From assembly GCF_014196115.1 (NCBI RefSeq), contig NZ_JACIDB010000001.1, forward strand, positions 1,178,001-1,242,000: DNA of 64,000 bases. Reading direction: 5' to 3'. Position 1 is the stretch's first letter. Every line of letters starts with the position of its first letter. This document shows, piece after piece, positions 51,472-60,000 of the stretch. This DNA comes from Sphingomonas aquatilis. Lineage in GTDB: Bacteria > Pseudomonadota > Alphaproteobacteria > Sphingomonadales > Sphingomonadaceae. The notes beneath the pieces are model-generated. The model saw only the letters and a list, made by a program, of their open reading frames with translations, was not told the DNA's origin and did not search any database. Made by a program: the position numbers and the translations under genes.

Positions 51472-54243
51472 GTGACAGCGATGACAAGTTCCAAGTTCGC
51501 CGGCCTGGGTGCCGCGCTGCTCGCCGGCACCATGCTGTCGGGTGTGCCCGCCATGGCGCAGACGGCGGCCGCGCCGGCCCAGGCGCCGGCCCAAGCGCCG
51601 GCAACGACACCCGCGACCGGCGCACAGGCGGCAACGGCGCCCGCCGCCACGCCGGCGCCCGTGCGCACGATCAAGTCGCTGCGCGTCGAAGGATCGCAGC
51701 GCATCGAGCCAGAAACGGTGCTGTCGTACACCAAGCTGCGCGTCGGCATTCCGTACACCGCGGAAACGCTGGACCAGGCGCTGAAGGACCTGCAGGCATC
51801 GGATCTGTTCGTCCAATATCAGATCGAGGGCGTCGAGACCGGCGACATCGTGCTGAAGGTGCGCGAGAACCCGATCATCAACCGCGTGATCCTGGAAGGT
51901 AACAAGGCGCTGAAAAGCGACAAGATTACCAAGGAAATCAAGCTCGCGCCGCGTCAGATCTTCACCCGCACCGCGGTGCGGCAGGACGTCAGCCGCATCC
52001 TGGAACTGTATCGCCGCCAGGGTCGATTCGCCGCGGTCGTCAATCCGAAGATGGTCAACCTCGACCAGAATCGCGTCGACGTGGTGTTCGAGATCAACGA
52101 AGGGCCGAAGTCCAAGGTCCGCCAGATCAACATCATCGGCAACGAGGTGTTCAGCGACGGCAAGCTGCGCGGCGAGATGGCGACGAAGGAATCGCGCTGG
52201 TTCCGCCTGCTGTCGTCCAACACGTCCTATGATCAGGATCGCCTGAACTACGACCAGCAGAAGCTGCGTCAATTCTATCTGACGCAGGGCTATGCCGATT
52301 TCCGCGTCACCAGCGCGGTCGCCGAGCTGACGCCCGACAAGCGTGACTTCATCATCACCTATGTCGTCGAAGAGGGTAAGCGCTACAAGTTCGGCGATAT
52401 CACCGTCGACAGCGAAATCCGCGACTTCGACAACAAGAAGCTTGCCGCGTCGCTGCCGGTCAAGAAGGGCGACTGGTACAACGCCAAGCTGGTCGAGGAT
52501 TCGATCGATCAGCTGAGCCAGTCGGCCGGCCTGTTCGGCTATGCCTTCACCGACGTGCAGCCGGATTACAGCCGCGATCCCGAAACGCTGACGATGGGGA
52601 TGAACTTCCACATCGGCCAGGCGCAGCGCACCTATGTCGAGCGGATCGACATCAACGGCAATACGCAGACGCAGGACAAGGTCGTGCGCCGCGAAATCCG
52701 TCTGGCGGAAGGCGATGCGTTCAACAGCTTCCAGGTGAAGCGCAGCCAGGATCGCATCAACAGCCTGGGATTCTTCCAGGACAAGATGGAGATCAAGCAG
52801 AACCCCGGTTCCGCACCCGATCGCGTCGTCCTGGAAACGACGCTCGAAGAACGCAGCACCGGCGAATTGCAGCTGTCGGTCGGCTATTCCAGCCTCGAAC
52901 GCTTCATCATCCAGGCGAACATCACGCAGAACAACTTCCGCGGCAAGGGCCAAGTGCTGCGCGCGGGCGTGAACTATTCGACCTATTCGAAGTCGGTCGA
53001 ACTGGGCTTCACCGAGCCGTATCTGTTCGACAAGAACGTCGCGATCGGCGTCGACGTGTTCCGCCGCGACTTCAACTCGTTCAACTATATCGGCACGCAG
53101 CGTCAGACGACCTATTCGCAGGTGTCGACCGGTTTCCAGGTCCGCGCGGGCGTGCCGCTGACCGAATATTGGTCGCTCGCCGGCCGCTATGGCCTGTCCT
53201 ACGATCAGGTCGGTCTTGATTCGGCGACCTATTTCACCAACGGCGTCTGCGATCCGCTGAAGGCGGGCCGTTACCTCTGCGAAGCGATCGGCAACCGCTG
53301 GACGTCGACCGTCGGCTATTCGCTGATCTACGACAGCCTCAACAGCCGCCTGCGTCCGACCGCGGGCCAGCGCTTCGCCTTCAACCAGGACTTCGCGGGC
53401 CTGGGCGGTGACGTGAAGTATATCCGTACGCGCCTCGAAGGCTCGAAGTTCTGGAACGTCGGCAGCGGCTTCATCGGCTCGATCGTCGGCGAGGGCGGCT
53501 ATATCCACTCGCTGGAAAAGAGCCGCGGCCCCGGCATCGACAGCGTCCGCATCACCGATCGCTTCTATCTCGGCGAACCGCAGTTCCGCGGCTTCGACAT
53601 CCGTGGCGTCGGTCCGCGCGTGCAGCGTCAGGCCTATACGACGGACGCGAACGGCAAGCAGATCCTCGTCACCGATCGCGACCAGATCGTCGACGACGCG
53701 CTGGGCGGCCGTGCCTATTACCTCGTCCGCGCCGAGCTGGAGATTCCGTTGGGCTCCGGCGCGCGCGAACTGGGCCTGCGTCCGTCGGTCTACGTCCAGG
53801 CGGGCAGCCTGTGGGGCCTGACCAAGCCGCTGCCGACCGCGAGCTTCCCGACGATCACCGATTCGGCGGGCAACGTGACGGTGCTGCCCATCCAGCGGCT
53901 GCTGACCGACTCGGCGGGCCGCCAGCTCTATTACAACACCTACACGCCGGACGGCGCGACCGCGCCGGCGCTGCGTGCGACGACCTGTTCGATCGGCTAT
54001 TCGGCGGTTGCGGGCGGCGCATGTTCGGGCAGCGAGACGAACACGATCGCATTCGATCAGGCGATCTCGCCGTTCAAGGAAACCTATTACGGCAGCAGCC
54101 CGACGCCGCGCGTCAGCATCGGCATCGGCGTCAACTGGACGTCGCCGTTCGGCCCGCTGCGTATCGACCTCGCCAAGGCGCTCGTCACCCAGAAGGGCGA
54201 CGATCCCAAGCTCATTACCTTCAACGTAGGGACGCAGTTCTAA
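51472..54243 (+). CDS. bamA: Outer-membrane protein assembly factor BamA
   Basis: 923 aa, longer than most. A signal peptide (ending AMAQ, about residue 29) is followed by an Ala/Pro/Thr-rich stretch of ~35 residues (PAQAPAQAPATTPATG). Five POTRA domains then run from about 64 (RTIKSLRVEGSQRIEP) to about 455. The barrel follows, with the substrate-contacting LGEPQFRGFDIRGVGP segment (VRGF/Y-type) and ends ITFNVGTQF. The start may be GTG 51472 or ATG 51481. It follows rseP closely and its stop overlaps the next ATG (TAATG). Confidence 0.97.
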   Translation: MTAMTSSKFAGLGAALLAGTMLSGVPAMAQTAAAPAQAPAQAPATTPATGAQAATAPAATPAPVRTIKSLRVEGSQRIEPETVLSYTKLRVGIPYTAETLDQALKDLQASDLFVQYQIEGVETGDIVLKVRENPIINRVILEGNKALKSDKITKEIKLAPRQIFTRTAVRQDVSRILELYRRQGRFAAVVNPKMVNLDQNRVDVVFEINEGPKSKVRQINIIGNEVFSDGKLRGEMATKESRWFRLLSSNTSYDQDRLNYDQQKLRQFYLTQGYADFRVTSAVAELTPDKRDFIITYVVEEGKRYKFGDITVDSEIRDFDNKKLAASLPVKKGDWYNAKLVEDSIDQLSQSAGLFGYAFTDVQPDYSRDPETLTMGMNFHIGQAQRTYVERIDINGNTQTQDKVVRREIRLAEGDAFNSFQVKRSQDRINSLGFFQDKMEIKQNPGSAPDRVVLETTLEERSTGELQLSVGYSSLERFIIQANITQNNFRGKGQVLRAGVNYSTYSKSVELGFTEPYLFDKNVAIGVDVFRRDFNSFNYIGTQRQTTYSQVSTGFQVRAGVPLTEYWSLAGRYGLSYDQVGLDSATYFTNGVCDPLKAGRYLCEAIGNRWTSTVGYSLIYDSLNSRLRPTAGQRFAFNQDFAGLGGDVKYIRTRLEGSKFWNVGSGFIGSIVGEGGYIHSLEKSRGPGIDSVRITDRFYLGEPQFRGFDIRGVGPRVQRQAYTTDANGKQILVTDRDQIVDDALGGRAYYLVRAELEIPLGSGARELGLRPSVYVQAGSLWGLTKPLPTASFPTITDSAGNVTVLPIQRLLTDSAGRQLYYNTYTPDGATAPALRATTCSIGYSAVAGGACSGSETNTIAFDQAISPFKETYYGSSPTPRVSIGIGVNWTSPFGPLRIDLAKALVTQKGDDPKLITFNVGTQF

Positions 54244-54953
54244 TGAAGACGATTACCAAGACGTGCGCCGTGGCGATCGCCTCGGCTTCGGTCGCCCTGC
54301 TCGCCGGTGGCGCCTCGGCGCAGACCGCCGGCATCGCCACGGCGCAGCCCGACGCGGCGATCTTCAGCGCGAAGGCGTTCGAAACCGCCAACACGCAGAT
54401 CGGCACGACCTACAAGGCGCAGCTGGATCAGGCCGCTGCGGCGCAGAACGCGCTGAACACGAAGCTGCGCGGCATCCTCGACGCCAACAAGGACGGCCAG
54501 ATCAGCCAGGCGGAAGCCGCCGCGGCCGAATCGAACCCGACGATCGCCAAGCAGGTGCGCGATGCCCAGGCTGCCGCGCAGCCCGGCATCGAAGCCGCGC
54601 AGAACCCCGCGATCAAGGCGCAGGCCTATGCGCTGGAACAGATCGTCGCCAAGTATGACCCGGCGCTGCGCGCGGTCGTGACGGCGAAGAAGATCAACCT
54701 GGTGCTGTCGCCGAACGCGATCCAGTACGCGCCGCCGGCGACCGACATCACGCGCGACATCATCGCCGAGATCGATCGCACGACGCCGACCGTCTCGATC
54801 ACGCCGCCAGCTAACTGGCAGCCGCAGCAGCAGACCGTCGAGCTGCTGCAGCAGTATCGCCAGATCGTCTACGCGAACGCCCAGCGCCGCCAGCAGGCGG
54901 GTGCTCCGGCTCCGGCCGCTGCGCCGGCCGCCGGCACCCCGCAGGGCCGCTAA
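54243..54953 (+). CDS. Skp/OmpH-like periplasmic chaperone with an EF-hand loop
   Basis: 236 aa. A signal peptide (ending ASA|QT, about 26) is followed by an Ala/Gln-rich helical body, consistent with the Skp/OmpH family always found after bamA. Inside the first long helical arm sits DANKDGQISQAE (residues 80-91), a full 12-residue EF-hand calcium loop with Asp1, Asn3, Asp5, Gly6, Ile8 and Glu12. A C-terminal core (about 145-200, VVTAKKINLVLSPNAIQYA) matches the family's beta core. The tail is Ala/Pro-rich. It ferries unfolded outer-membrane proteins to BamA (family knowledge). The EF-hand is unusual. Confidence 0.85.
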   Translation: MKTITKTCAVAIASASVALLAGGASAQTAGIATAQPDAAIFSAKAFETANTQIGTTYKAQLDQAAAAQNALNTKLRGILDANKDGQISQAEAAAAESNPTIAKQVRDAQAAAQPGIEAAQNPAIKAQAYALEQIVAKYDPALRAVVTAKKINLVLSPNAIQYAPPATDITRDIIAEIDRTTPTVSITPPANWQPQQQTVELLQQYRQIVYANAQRRQQAGAPAPAAAPAAGTPQGR

Positions 54954-54965
54954 GGACCCGCGTCG

Positions 54966-55436
54966 GTGAGCGAAGACGCACAGACCATGGGGCCGCTCGA
55001 TATCGGGCGGGTCATGGCGGCGCTGCCGCATCGCTACCCGATGCTGCTGGTCGACCGGGTCGAGGAGATCGTCCTCGACCGGTCGATCGCGGCAATCAAG
55101 GCGGTGACGATCAACGAAGGCTTCTTCCAGGGGCATTTCCCCGGTCGTCCGATCATGCCGGGCGTGCTGATCGTCGAGGCGCTGGCGCAGGCGGCGGGCG
55201 TGCTCGCGGTCGAAAGCCTGGGCCTCGCCGGATCGGGCAAGCTCGTCTATTTCATGGCGATCGAGGGCGCGAAGTTCAGGAAGCCCGTCGAGCCCGGCGT
55301 GCTGCTGCGCCTGGAGGTCGAATTCGTCCAGAAGCGCTCCAGCGTCTGCAAGTTCGCAGGTGTTGCGAAGGTTGACGGGCAAGTCGTTGCAGAGGCTAAC
55401 TTTACTGCGATGATCGCCGATCCGCCCAAGGCGTAA
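54966..55436 (+). CDS. fabZ: 3-hydroxyacyl-ACP dehydratase FabZ
   Basis: 156 aa hot-dog fold. The catalytic His is in [20 protein letters not shown], and the catalytic Glu in the same segment. [11 protein letters not shown] and [15 protein letters not shown] are further family marks. It dehydrates 3-hydroxyacyl-ACP in fatty acid synthesis. The GTG at 54966 has AAGGA about 10 bases upstream. It lies 12 bases after the Skp-like gene where lpxD would normally intervene, and no lpxA follows. Confidence 0.97.
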   Translation: MSEDAQTMGPLDIGRVMAALPHRYPMLLVDRVEEIVLDRSIAAIKAVTINEGFFQGHFPGRPIMPGVLIVEALAQAAGVLAVESLGLAGSGKLVYFMAIEGAKFRKPVEPGVLLRLEVEFVQKRSSVCKFAGVAKVDGQVVAEANFTAMIADPPKA

Positions 55437-55468
55437 CGCGTGTGACTTTCGCTGACTTTTGACTTTTC

Positions 55469-55503
55469 GGCGGCGCTCCGTTACGGGCGCCGCTTCCCTT
55501 TCA
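55469..55503 (+). terminator. Weak terminator-like hairpin between fabZ and rpmE
   Basis: GCGGCGC pairs with GCGCCGC around TCCGTTACGG, followed by TTCCCTTTC. The T-run is broken, so it may terminate poorly or form part of the rpmE leader. Confidence 0.4.
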
Positions 55504-55539
55504 GGCTGGTCGGAACCAGCCGCATACGGAGCGTGTGAC

Positions 55540-55773
55540 GTGAAGAAAGATACCCACCCCGACTACCACATGATCAAGGTCCAGATGACGGACGGCACCG
55601 TGTTCGAAACCCGCTCCACCTGGGGCAAGGAAGGCGACACGATGCAGCTCGACATCGATCCGCTGGCGCACCCCGCCTGGACCGGTGGCCGTGGTCAGCT
55701 GCTCGACGCGGGCGGCCAGGTCGCACGCTTCAACAAGCGCTTCGGTGGCGGTCTCACGCTCCGCAAGAACTGA
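55540..55773 (+). CDS. rpmE: 50S ribosomal protein bL31
   Basis: 77 aa. [19 protein letters not shown] near the start and HPAWTGG mid-way identify bL31. There is no Cys anywhere, so it is the zinc-free (C-minus) form. The start is GTG at 55540 with GGAG about 9 bases before; the conserved N-terminus decides this. It lies alone between fabZ and the PilZ gene. Confidence 0.96.
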   Translation: MKKDTHPDYHMIKVQMTDGTVFETRSTWGKEGDTMQLDIDPLAHPAWTGGRGQLLDAGGQVARFNKRFGGGLTLRKN

Positions 55774-55820
55774 TTGGATCGTTGACTCGGCGTTAACCAT
55801 CGACGCGATACTCTTGATCG

Positions 55821-56132
55821 ATGTTTGCCGCCGAGTTCGAACCTGCAGAACCCAATGGCCGGCGCCGCTCTCCGCGTGCGCCGGTTTCGTTGGATGCGCA
55901 TATCGGCAAGGCCGCTCGCACCTTGTGCAAGGTGGTCGATCTCTCGATCCACGGCGTTCGCCTGCAAACCTATTCCGCGCTGGCCAAGGGCAGCACGATC
56001 TGGCTGACCTTGCCCGAAGCGGGCACGATCGCGGCCGACGTGATGTGGTCCGACGATTATCTCGCCGGCTGCCAGTTCAAGAAGCCGTTGGAAATCGACG
56101 TCTTCGACAGATTGCTCACGCAGAATCGCTGA
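55821..56132 (+). CDS. PilZ-domain protein, probable c-di-GMP receptor
   Basis: 103 aa, a single PilZ domain. The two c-di-GMP binding motifs are present: the Arg-rich RRRSPR at about 14-19 (RxxxR type) and DLSIHG at about 40-45 ([DN]xSxxG). VMWSDDYLAGCQFKKPL closes the barrel. It has no fused output domain, so it must act through a partner; none is evident beside it. Confidence 0.9.
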   Translation: MFAAEFEPAEPNGRRRSPRAPVSLDAHIGKAARTLCKVVDLSIHGVRLQTYSALAKGSTIWLTLPEAGTIAADVMWSDDYLAGCQFKKPLEIDVFDRLLTQNR

Positions 56133-56185
56133 CTGCGCTATGACGGACGCGTAAAGCGTCTTGCTGCGATGCAGCATCAGCGATT

Positions 56186-56524
56186 ATGGATGCGAGGATG
56201 AACCAGCCCTCTGCGCCGACCGGACCGGTGCCGACGATGTTCGAAGCCATCGTCCGGCAGATGACCGTCACCGCCACCTACAACAAGGGTGCGGTCACGA
56301 TCGCCCCCCACATCCTCTACACACGGCACGGCGAGATCTACGTCGATGCGACCACGGTCGAGCGCGACGGCAAGCCGCCGCGCGAGGAGAAGCTGGGGAC
56401 GTTCAAGCTCGACGGCCTGGGCGATCCGACGCTGACCACGAACACCTTCCGCCCGAGTGCGCTGTTCGAGCCCGAGGCGGAGAAATATGTCGGCGTGACG
56501 CTGATGGCGGTGGAGCTGGGGTAA
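56186..56524 (+). CDS. Conserved-looking hypothetical protein
   Basis: 112 aa, not recognised. A well-mixed, soluble sequence without signal or membrane segments. MFEAIVRQMTVTATYNKGAVTIAPHILYTRHGEIYVDATTVE reads as beta strands of a small beta-rich domain, followed by GTFKLDGLGDPTLTTNTFRP. An alternative ATG at 56198 would remove four residues. The clean amino-acid composition supports a real gene. Confidence 0.75.
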   Translation: MDARMNQPSAPTGPVPTMFEAIVRQMTVTATYNKGAVTIAPHILYTRHGEIYVDATTVERDGKPPREEKLGTFKLDGLGDPTLTTNTFRPSALFEPEAEKYVGVTLMAVELG

Positions 56525-56559
56525 GGCTCGGCACGCTTACGGCTTCCGCAAACTCCCCC

Positions 56560-56667
56560 CGTCACCCCGGACTTGTTCCGGGGTCCACTCTGCGGCGAGG
56601 GGGATGGTTTGAGTCTCCTGCCGCCCCCTAGCGGCCCGGTGGACCCCGGAACGAGTCCGGGGTGACG
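56560..56667. repeat. 108-base palindromic element, copy 2
   Basis: Same length and about 90% identical by eye to 34215-34322. The terminal inverted repeats are about 27 bases with one mismatch in this copy. It lies in the spacer between the convergent ends of the hypothetical gene and the glycine-zipper gene. Confidence 0.85.
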
Positions 56668-56710
56668 GAAGACGGGCGGGGGCGCACTGTCACCAGCGCG
56701 CCCCGTTACC

Positions 56711-57250
56711 TCAGCGGCAGCGGACCTGCGACTGGTTCTGGTCGATCGCCTTGCCAGCGAGCGCACCGGCCGCGCCGCCGAGCAGGGTGCCGACGATGCG
56801 GCTACGGCCGCCATCGATCACATTGCCCAGAATGCCGCCCGCGGCGCCGCCGATGACGAGCCCGGTCGTGCCATCGCTACGCTTGCAATAATAACGGCCG
56901 TCATTGCCGGCATAGACACGCTCGTCCGCGCTCAGCACGCGCTCGCGATAATTGTCGCCGCTGCGATAATAACGCGACGGATCGTAGCCGTTCTCGTCGC
57001 GATCGCCGGGGTAGCTATTGTTGTTGTAATAGTTTGCAGCCGGTGCCTCGCGATAGCCGCCGGTCCCGGTGTAGCCGCCGCGCGACGCGCGATAGCGATC
57101 CACTTCGGCGCGATAGCGGGCGAGTTCGGCGTCGAATCGCTGCTGCGCGGCGGTGAAGCGCGCCTCGTCCTGTGCCGACTGGGCGACGACCGGAGTGGCG
57201 GCGGTGAGCGCGGCGGCCGCGGCAGCGGCGAGGGACAGCGACTTGAGCAT
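56711..57250 (-). CDS. Glycine-zipper 2TM-domain envelope protein
   Basis: 179 aa. A signal peptide (MLKSLSLAAAAAAALTAATPVVAQ, about 1-24) is followed by a charged helix (about 28-55), a Tyr/Asn/Gly-rich low-complexity region (about 58-100) and YYCKRSDGT before the glycine zipper. The zipper reads GLVIGGAAGGILGNVIDGGR and then GTLLGGAAGALAGKAID (about 130-172), the Rick-17kDa/SlyB-like 2TM pattern. Probably an outer-membrane or periplasmic protein; exact role unknown. Confidence 0.85.
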   Translation of the reverse strand: MLKSLSLAAAAAAALTAATPVVAQSAQDEARFTAAQQRFDAELARYRAEVDRYRASRGGYTGTGGYREAPAANYYNNNSYPGDRDENGYDPSRYYRSGDNYRERVLSADERVYAGNDGRYYCKRSDGTTGLVIGGAAGGILGNVIDGGRSRIVGTLLGGAAGALAGKAIDQNQSQVRCR

Positions 57251-57468
57251 GGCGATCGTCCTGAGCTTCTTAGTCCGTTGATTCGGAACCGTAACGGCCA
57301 TACGCGGAACCTACCCTGCCGGTTCCTGAACGGATGGTAGGCGGCGTATCGGCGAGCCGCGGTTGCCGGACGACGCCAAGGTGGGATCGGCCGCCTCAGT
57401 CCGTCGCCTCAGTCCGTCGCTGTGCTCGCAATGACGAGGAGGGTGGCCCTCGGGCGGGGGCGCTCCGA

Positions 57469-59754
57469 TCACCCGATCGTGACGAAGCTGTCCATCACCC
57501 GCTTGCGGCCGGCGGCTTCGAAGTCGATCTCCAGCTTGTTGCCTTCGATCTCGGCAATCGCGCCATAGCCGAATTTCTGGTGGAAGACGCGCATGCCGAC
57601 GCTGAGGTCGCTGCGCCCCTTGTTGCCGATGCTGACCGCGCTCGCCCGGCTTTCGACGATCCGCGTCGGCTGGGTGGTGAAGCCGGAGCCGGAGCCCGCC
57701 GCGCGCTGCCAGCCCGGGCCGCGGCCGGTGCCGCGCGCGACATTGGCGAAGGGATCGGCGCGCTCGCTCCAATTGGCGCGCCACAGGCTTTCGCCGCCCG
57801 ACATGGTCGTGTCGCTGTCGGTATGTTCGGGCGGCAACTCGCCGACGAAGCGGCTCGGGATGCTGGAGGTCCACTGGCCGTAGATGCGGCGGTTGGCGGC
57901 GTGGAGGATCGTCGCGCGGCGGCGCGCACGCGTGATCGCGACATAGGCGAGGCGGCGCTCCTCCTCCAGGCTGCGCGTGCCGCCTTCGTCGATCGCGCGT
58001 TGCGAGGGGAACAGGCCTTCTTCCCAGCCGACGAGGAACACGGTGTCGAATTCGAGCCCCTTGGCGGCGTGGATCGTCATGATCGTCACCTCGGGCGCCT
58101 GCACTGCGCCTTCCTTGTCCATGACGAGGCTGACGTGTTCTAGGAACGCGCCGAGCGATTCATATTCCTCCATCGCGCGGACGAGTTCGGACAGGTTTTC
58201 GAGCCGCCCGGATGCCTCGACCGACTTTTCGGCCTGCCACATCGCGGTATAGCCCGATTCGTCGAGCATCTGCCGCGCGAGTTCGGCATGCGGCAGGTCG
58301 CGTGCCCGGTCGCGCCAGCGCGCGATGTCGCCGACGAAATTGCCGAGCGCGCGGCGCGCCTGCGGGGTCAGTTCGTCGGTGTCGAGGATGCGCGCGGCGG
58401 CAATGGTGAGCGGCACGCCCTCTGCGCGGGCGAGTTGATGGATCTTGGCGATCGCCTTGTCGCCAAGGCCGCGCTTGGGGACGTTGACGATGCGTTCGAA
58501 GGCCAGATCGTCCGAAGGCTGGTTGACGATGCGCAGATAGGCGAGCGCGTCGCGGATTTCGGCGCGTTCGTAGAAGCGATAGCCGCCGACGATGCGGTAC
58601 GGCATGCCGATCGAGATGAAGCGGTCTTCGAACTCGCGCGTCTGGTGCTGTGCGCGGACGAGGATCGCGATATGATCGAGCGGGGTGCCGTTCCGCTGCG
58701 CGGCCTCAATCTCGTCGCTGACCCGGCGGGCTTCTTCGGGGCCGTCCCACACCCCCAGCACGCGCACCTTCTCGCCCACATCGAGTTCGGTCCACAGCGT
58801 CTTGCCGAGCCGACCGCCGTTATGCGCGATGACGCCCGATGCGGCGCCGAGGATATGCGGCGTCGACCGGTAATTCTGTTCGAGGCGGATCACCTTGGCG
58901 CCGGGAAAATCCTTCTCGAACTTCAAGATGTTTTCGACCTGTGCGCCGCGCCACGAATAGATGGACTGATCGTCGTCGCCGACGCAGGCGATGTTCTTGC
59001 GCGTCTGCGCCAGCAGCCGCAGCCACAGATACTGGACGATGTTGGTGTCCTGATATTCGTCCACCATGATGTATTTGAAGCGGTCCTGATAAGTCCGCAG
59101 CACGTCGGCATGCGTCTTCAGGATGGTGAGCATGTGGAGCAGCAGGTCGCCGAAGTCGCAGGCGTTCACGCTGCGCAGCCGCGCCTGATATTGCGCGTAC
59201 AGCTCGCCACCGCGCCCGTTGGCGTAGCGTTCGCTTTCGCCGGCATCGATATCGGCGGGGACCAGGCCCCTGTTTTTCCAATCGTCGATCAGGCCGGCGA
59301 GGCTGCGCGCGGGGAAGCGCTTTTCGTCGATGTCCGCGGCGACGATCAGCTGCTTGAGCAACCGCAACTGATCGTCGGTATCGAGGATGGTGAAGTTCGA
59401 CTGCAATCCGACCAGCTCGGCATGACGGCGGAGCATCTTGGCGCCGATCGCGTGGAAGGTGCCGAGCCACGGCATGCCCTCCACCGCGTCGCCGACCATC
59501 CGGCCGACGCGCTCGCGCATCTCGCGCGCGGCCTTGTTGGTGAAGGTGACGGCGAGGATCTCCGACGGCCACGCCTTGCGCGTCCACAGCAGATGCGCGA
59601 GCCGCGCGGTCAGCGCCGCGGTCTTGCCCGTACCGGCGCCGGCCAGCATCAGCACCGGGCCTTCGGTGGTGAGCACTGCGTCGCGCTGCGGCGGGTTCAA
59701 CCCCTTGAGATACGGCGGATCCTGCAGGGCGGCGGGGGAGGCGGTGTCGGTCAC
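57469..59754 (-). CDS. uvrD: UvrD/PcrA-type ATP-dependent DNA helicase
   Basis: 761 aa, superfamily 1A. The helicase motifs run in order: Q motif NPPQRDAV, motif I AGAGTGKT, Ia TFTNKAAREMRER, II DEYQDTN, III GDDDQSIYSWRGA, IV RLEQNYRS, V TIHAAKGLEFDTVFL and VI YVAITRARRR. A C-terminal Tudor-like segment (RVFHQKFGYGAIAEIEGNK) matches the RNA-polymerase/UvrB-binding end of UvrD and PcrA. It unwinds DNA in mismatch and excision repair. I chose the GTG at 59754; a TTG 12 codons earlier is possible. Confidence 0.93.
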   Translation of the reverse strand: MTDTASPAALQDPPYLKGLNPPQRDAVLTTEGPVLMLAGAGTGKTAALTARLAHLLWTRKAWPSEILAVTFTNKAAREMRERVGRMVGDAVEGMPWLGTFHAIGAKMLRRHAELVGLQSNFTILDTDDQLRLLKQLIVAADIDEKRFPARSLAGLIDDWKNRGLVPADIDAGESERYANGRGGELYAQYQARLRSVNACDFGDLLLHMLTILKTHADVLRTYQDRFKYIMVDEYQDTNIVQYLWLRLLAQTRKNIACVGDDDQSIYSWRGAQVENILKFEKDFPGAKVIRLEQNYRSTPHILGAASGVIAHNGGRLGKTLWTELDVGEKVRVLGVWDGPEEARRVSDEIEAAQRNGTPLDHIAILVRAQHQTREFEDRFISIGMPYRIVGGYRFYERAEIRDALAYLRIVNQPSDDLAFERIVNVPKRGLGDKAIAKIHQLARAEGVPLTIAAARILDTDELTPQARRALGNFVGDIARWRDRARDLPHAELARQMLDESGYTAMWQAEKSVEASGRLENLSELVRAMEEYESLGAFLEHVSLVMDKEGAVQAPEVTIMTIHAAKGLEFDTVFLVGWEEGLFPSQRAIDEGGTRSLEEERRLAYVAITRARRRATILHAANRRIYGQWTSSIPSRFVGELPPEHTDSDTTMSGGESLWRANWSERADPFANVARGTGRGPGWQRAAGSGSGFTTQPTRIVESRASAVSIGNKGRSDLSVGMRVFHQKFGYGAIAEIEGNKLEIDFEAAGRKRVMDSFVTIG

Positions 59755-59952
59755 CGGCGAACAGGTAGGGAACGGCGCTTGGCTCGGCAAGCTGCGAGCG
59801 CGGCAAGCCCGGAAAAATCGGGGCAGCCACCGGTGCGGCCGCCCCGTAGTTCAGGGAGCACCAGTCGACAGAAAGGCGACCGATACATCGCGACCCACAG
59901 GGGGAGGGGAGCCGCGGTGGCACCTCGCTAGCGGCGGAATGTTGCGAAGGGA

Positions 59953-59969
59953 TGGCAACTTTGTTGCCA
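59953..59969. promoter_or_regulatory. Candidate operator palindrome upstream of the MHS transporter
   Basis: TGGCAACTTTGTTGCCA: perfect 7-base arms around TTT, 31 bases before the transporter start and within its likely promoter. Palindromes of this size commonly bind dimeric repressors. The binding protein is unknown. Confidence 0.4.
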
Positions 59970-60000
59970 GATGCCTTTGTTTGGGGGTTAGAAAGGCGGC

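Noticed and set aside
59820..59845. GC-rich hairpin GGGGCAGCC...GGCCGCCCC as a terminator
   Set aside because: It lies between two divergent genes (uvrD and the MHS transporter), where no transcript should end, and has no T-run.
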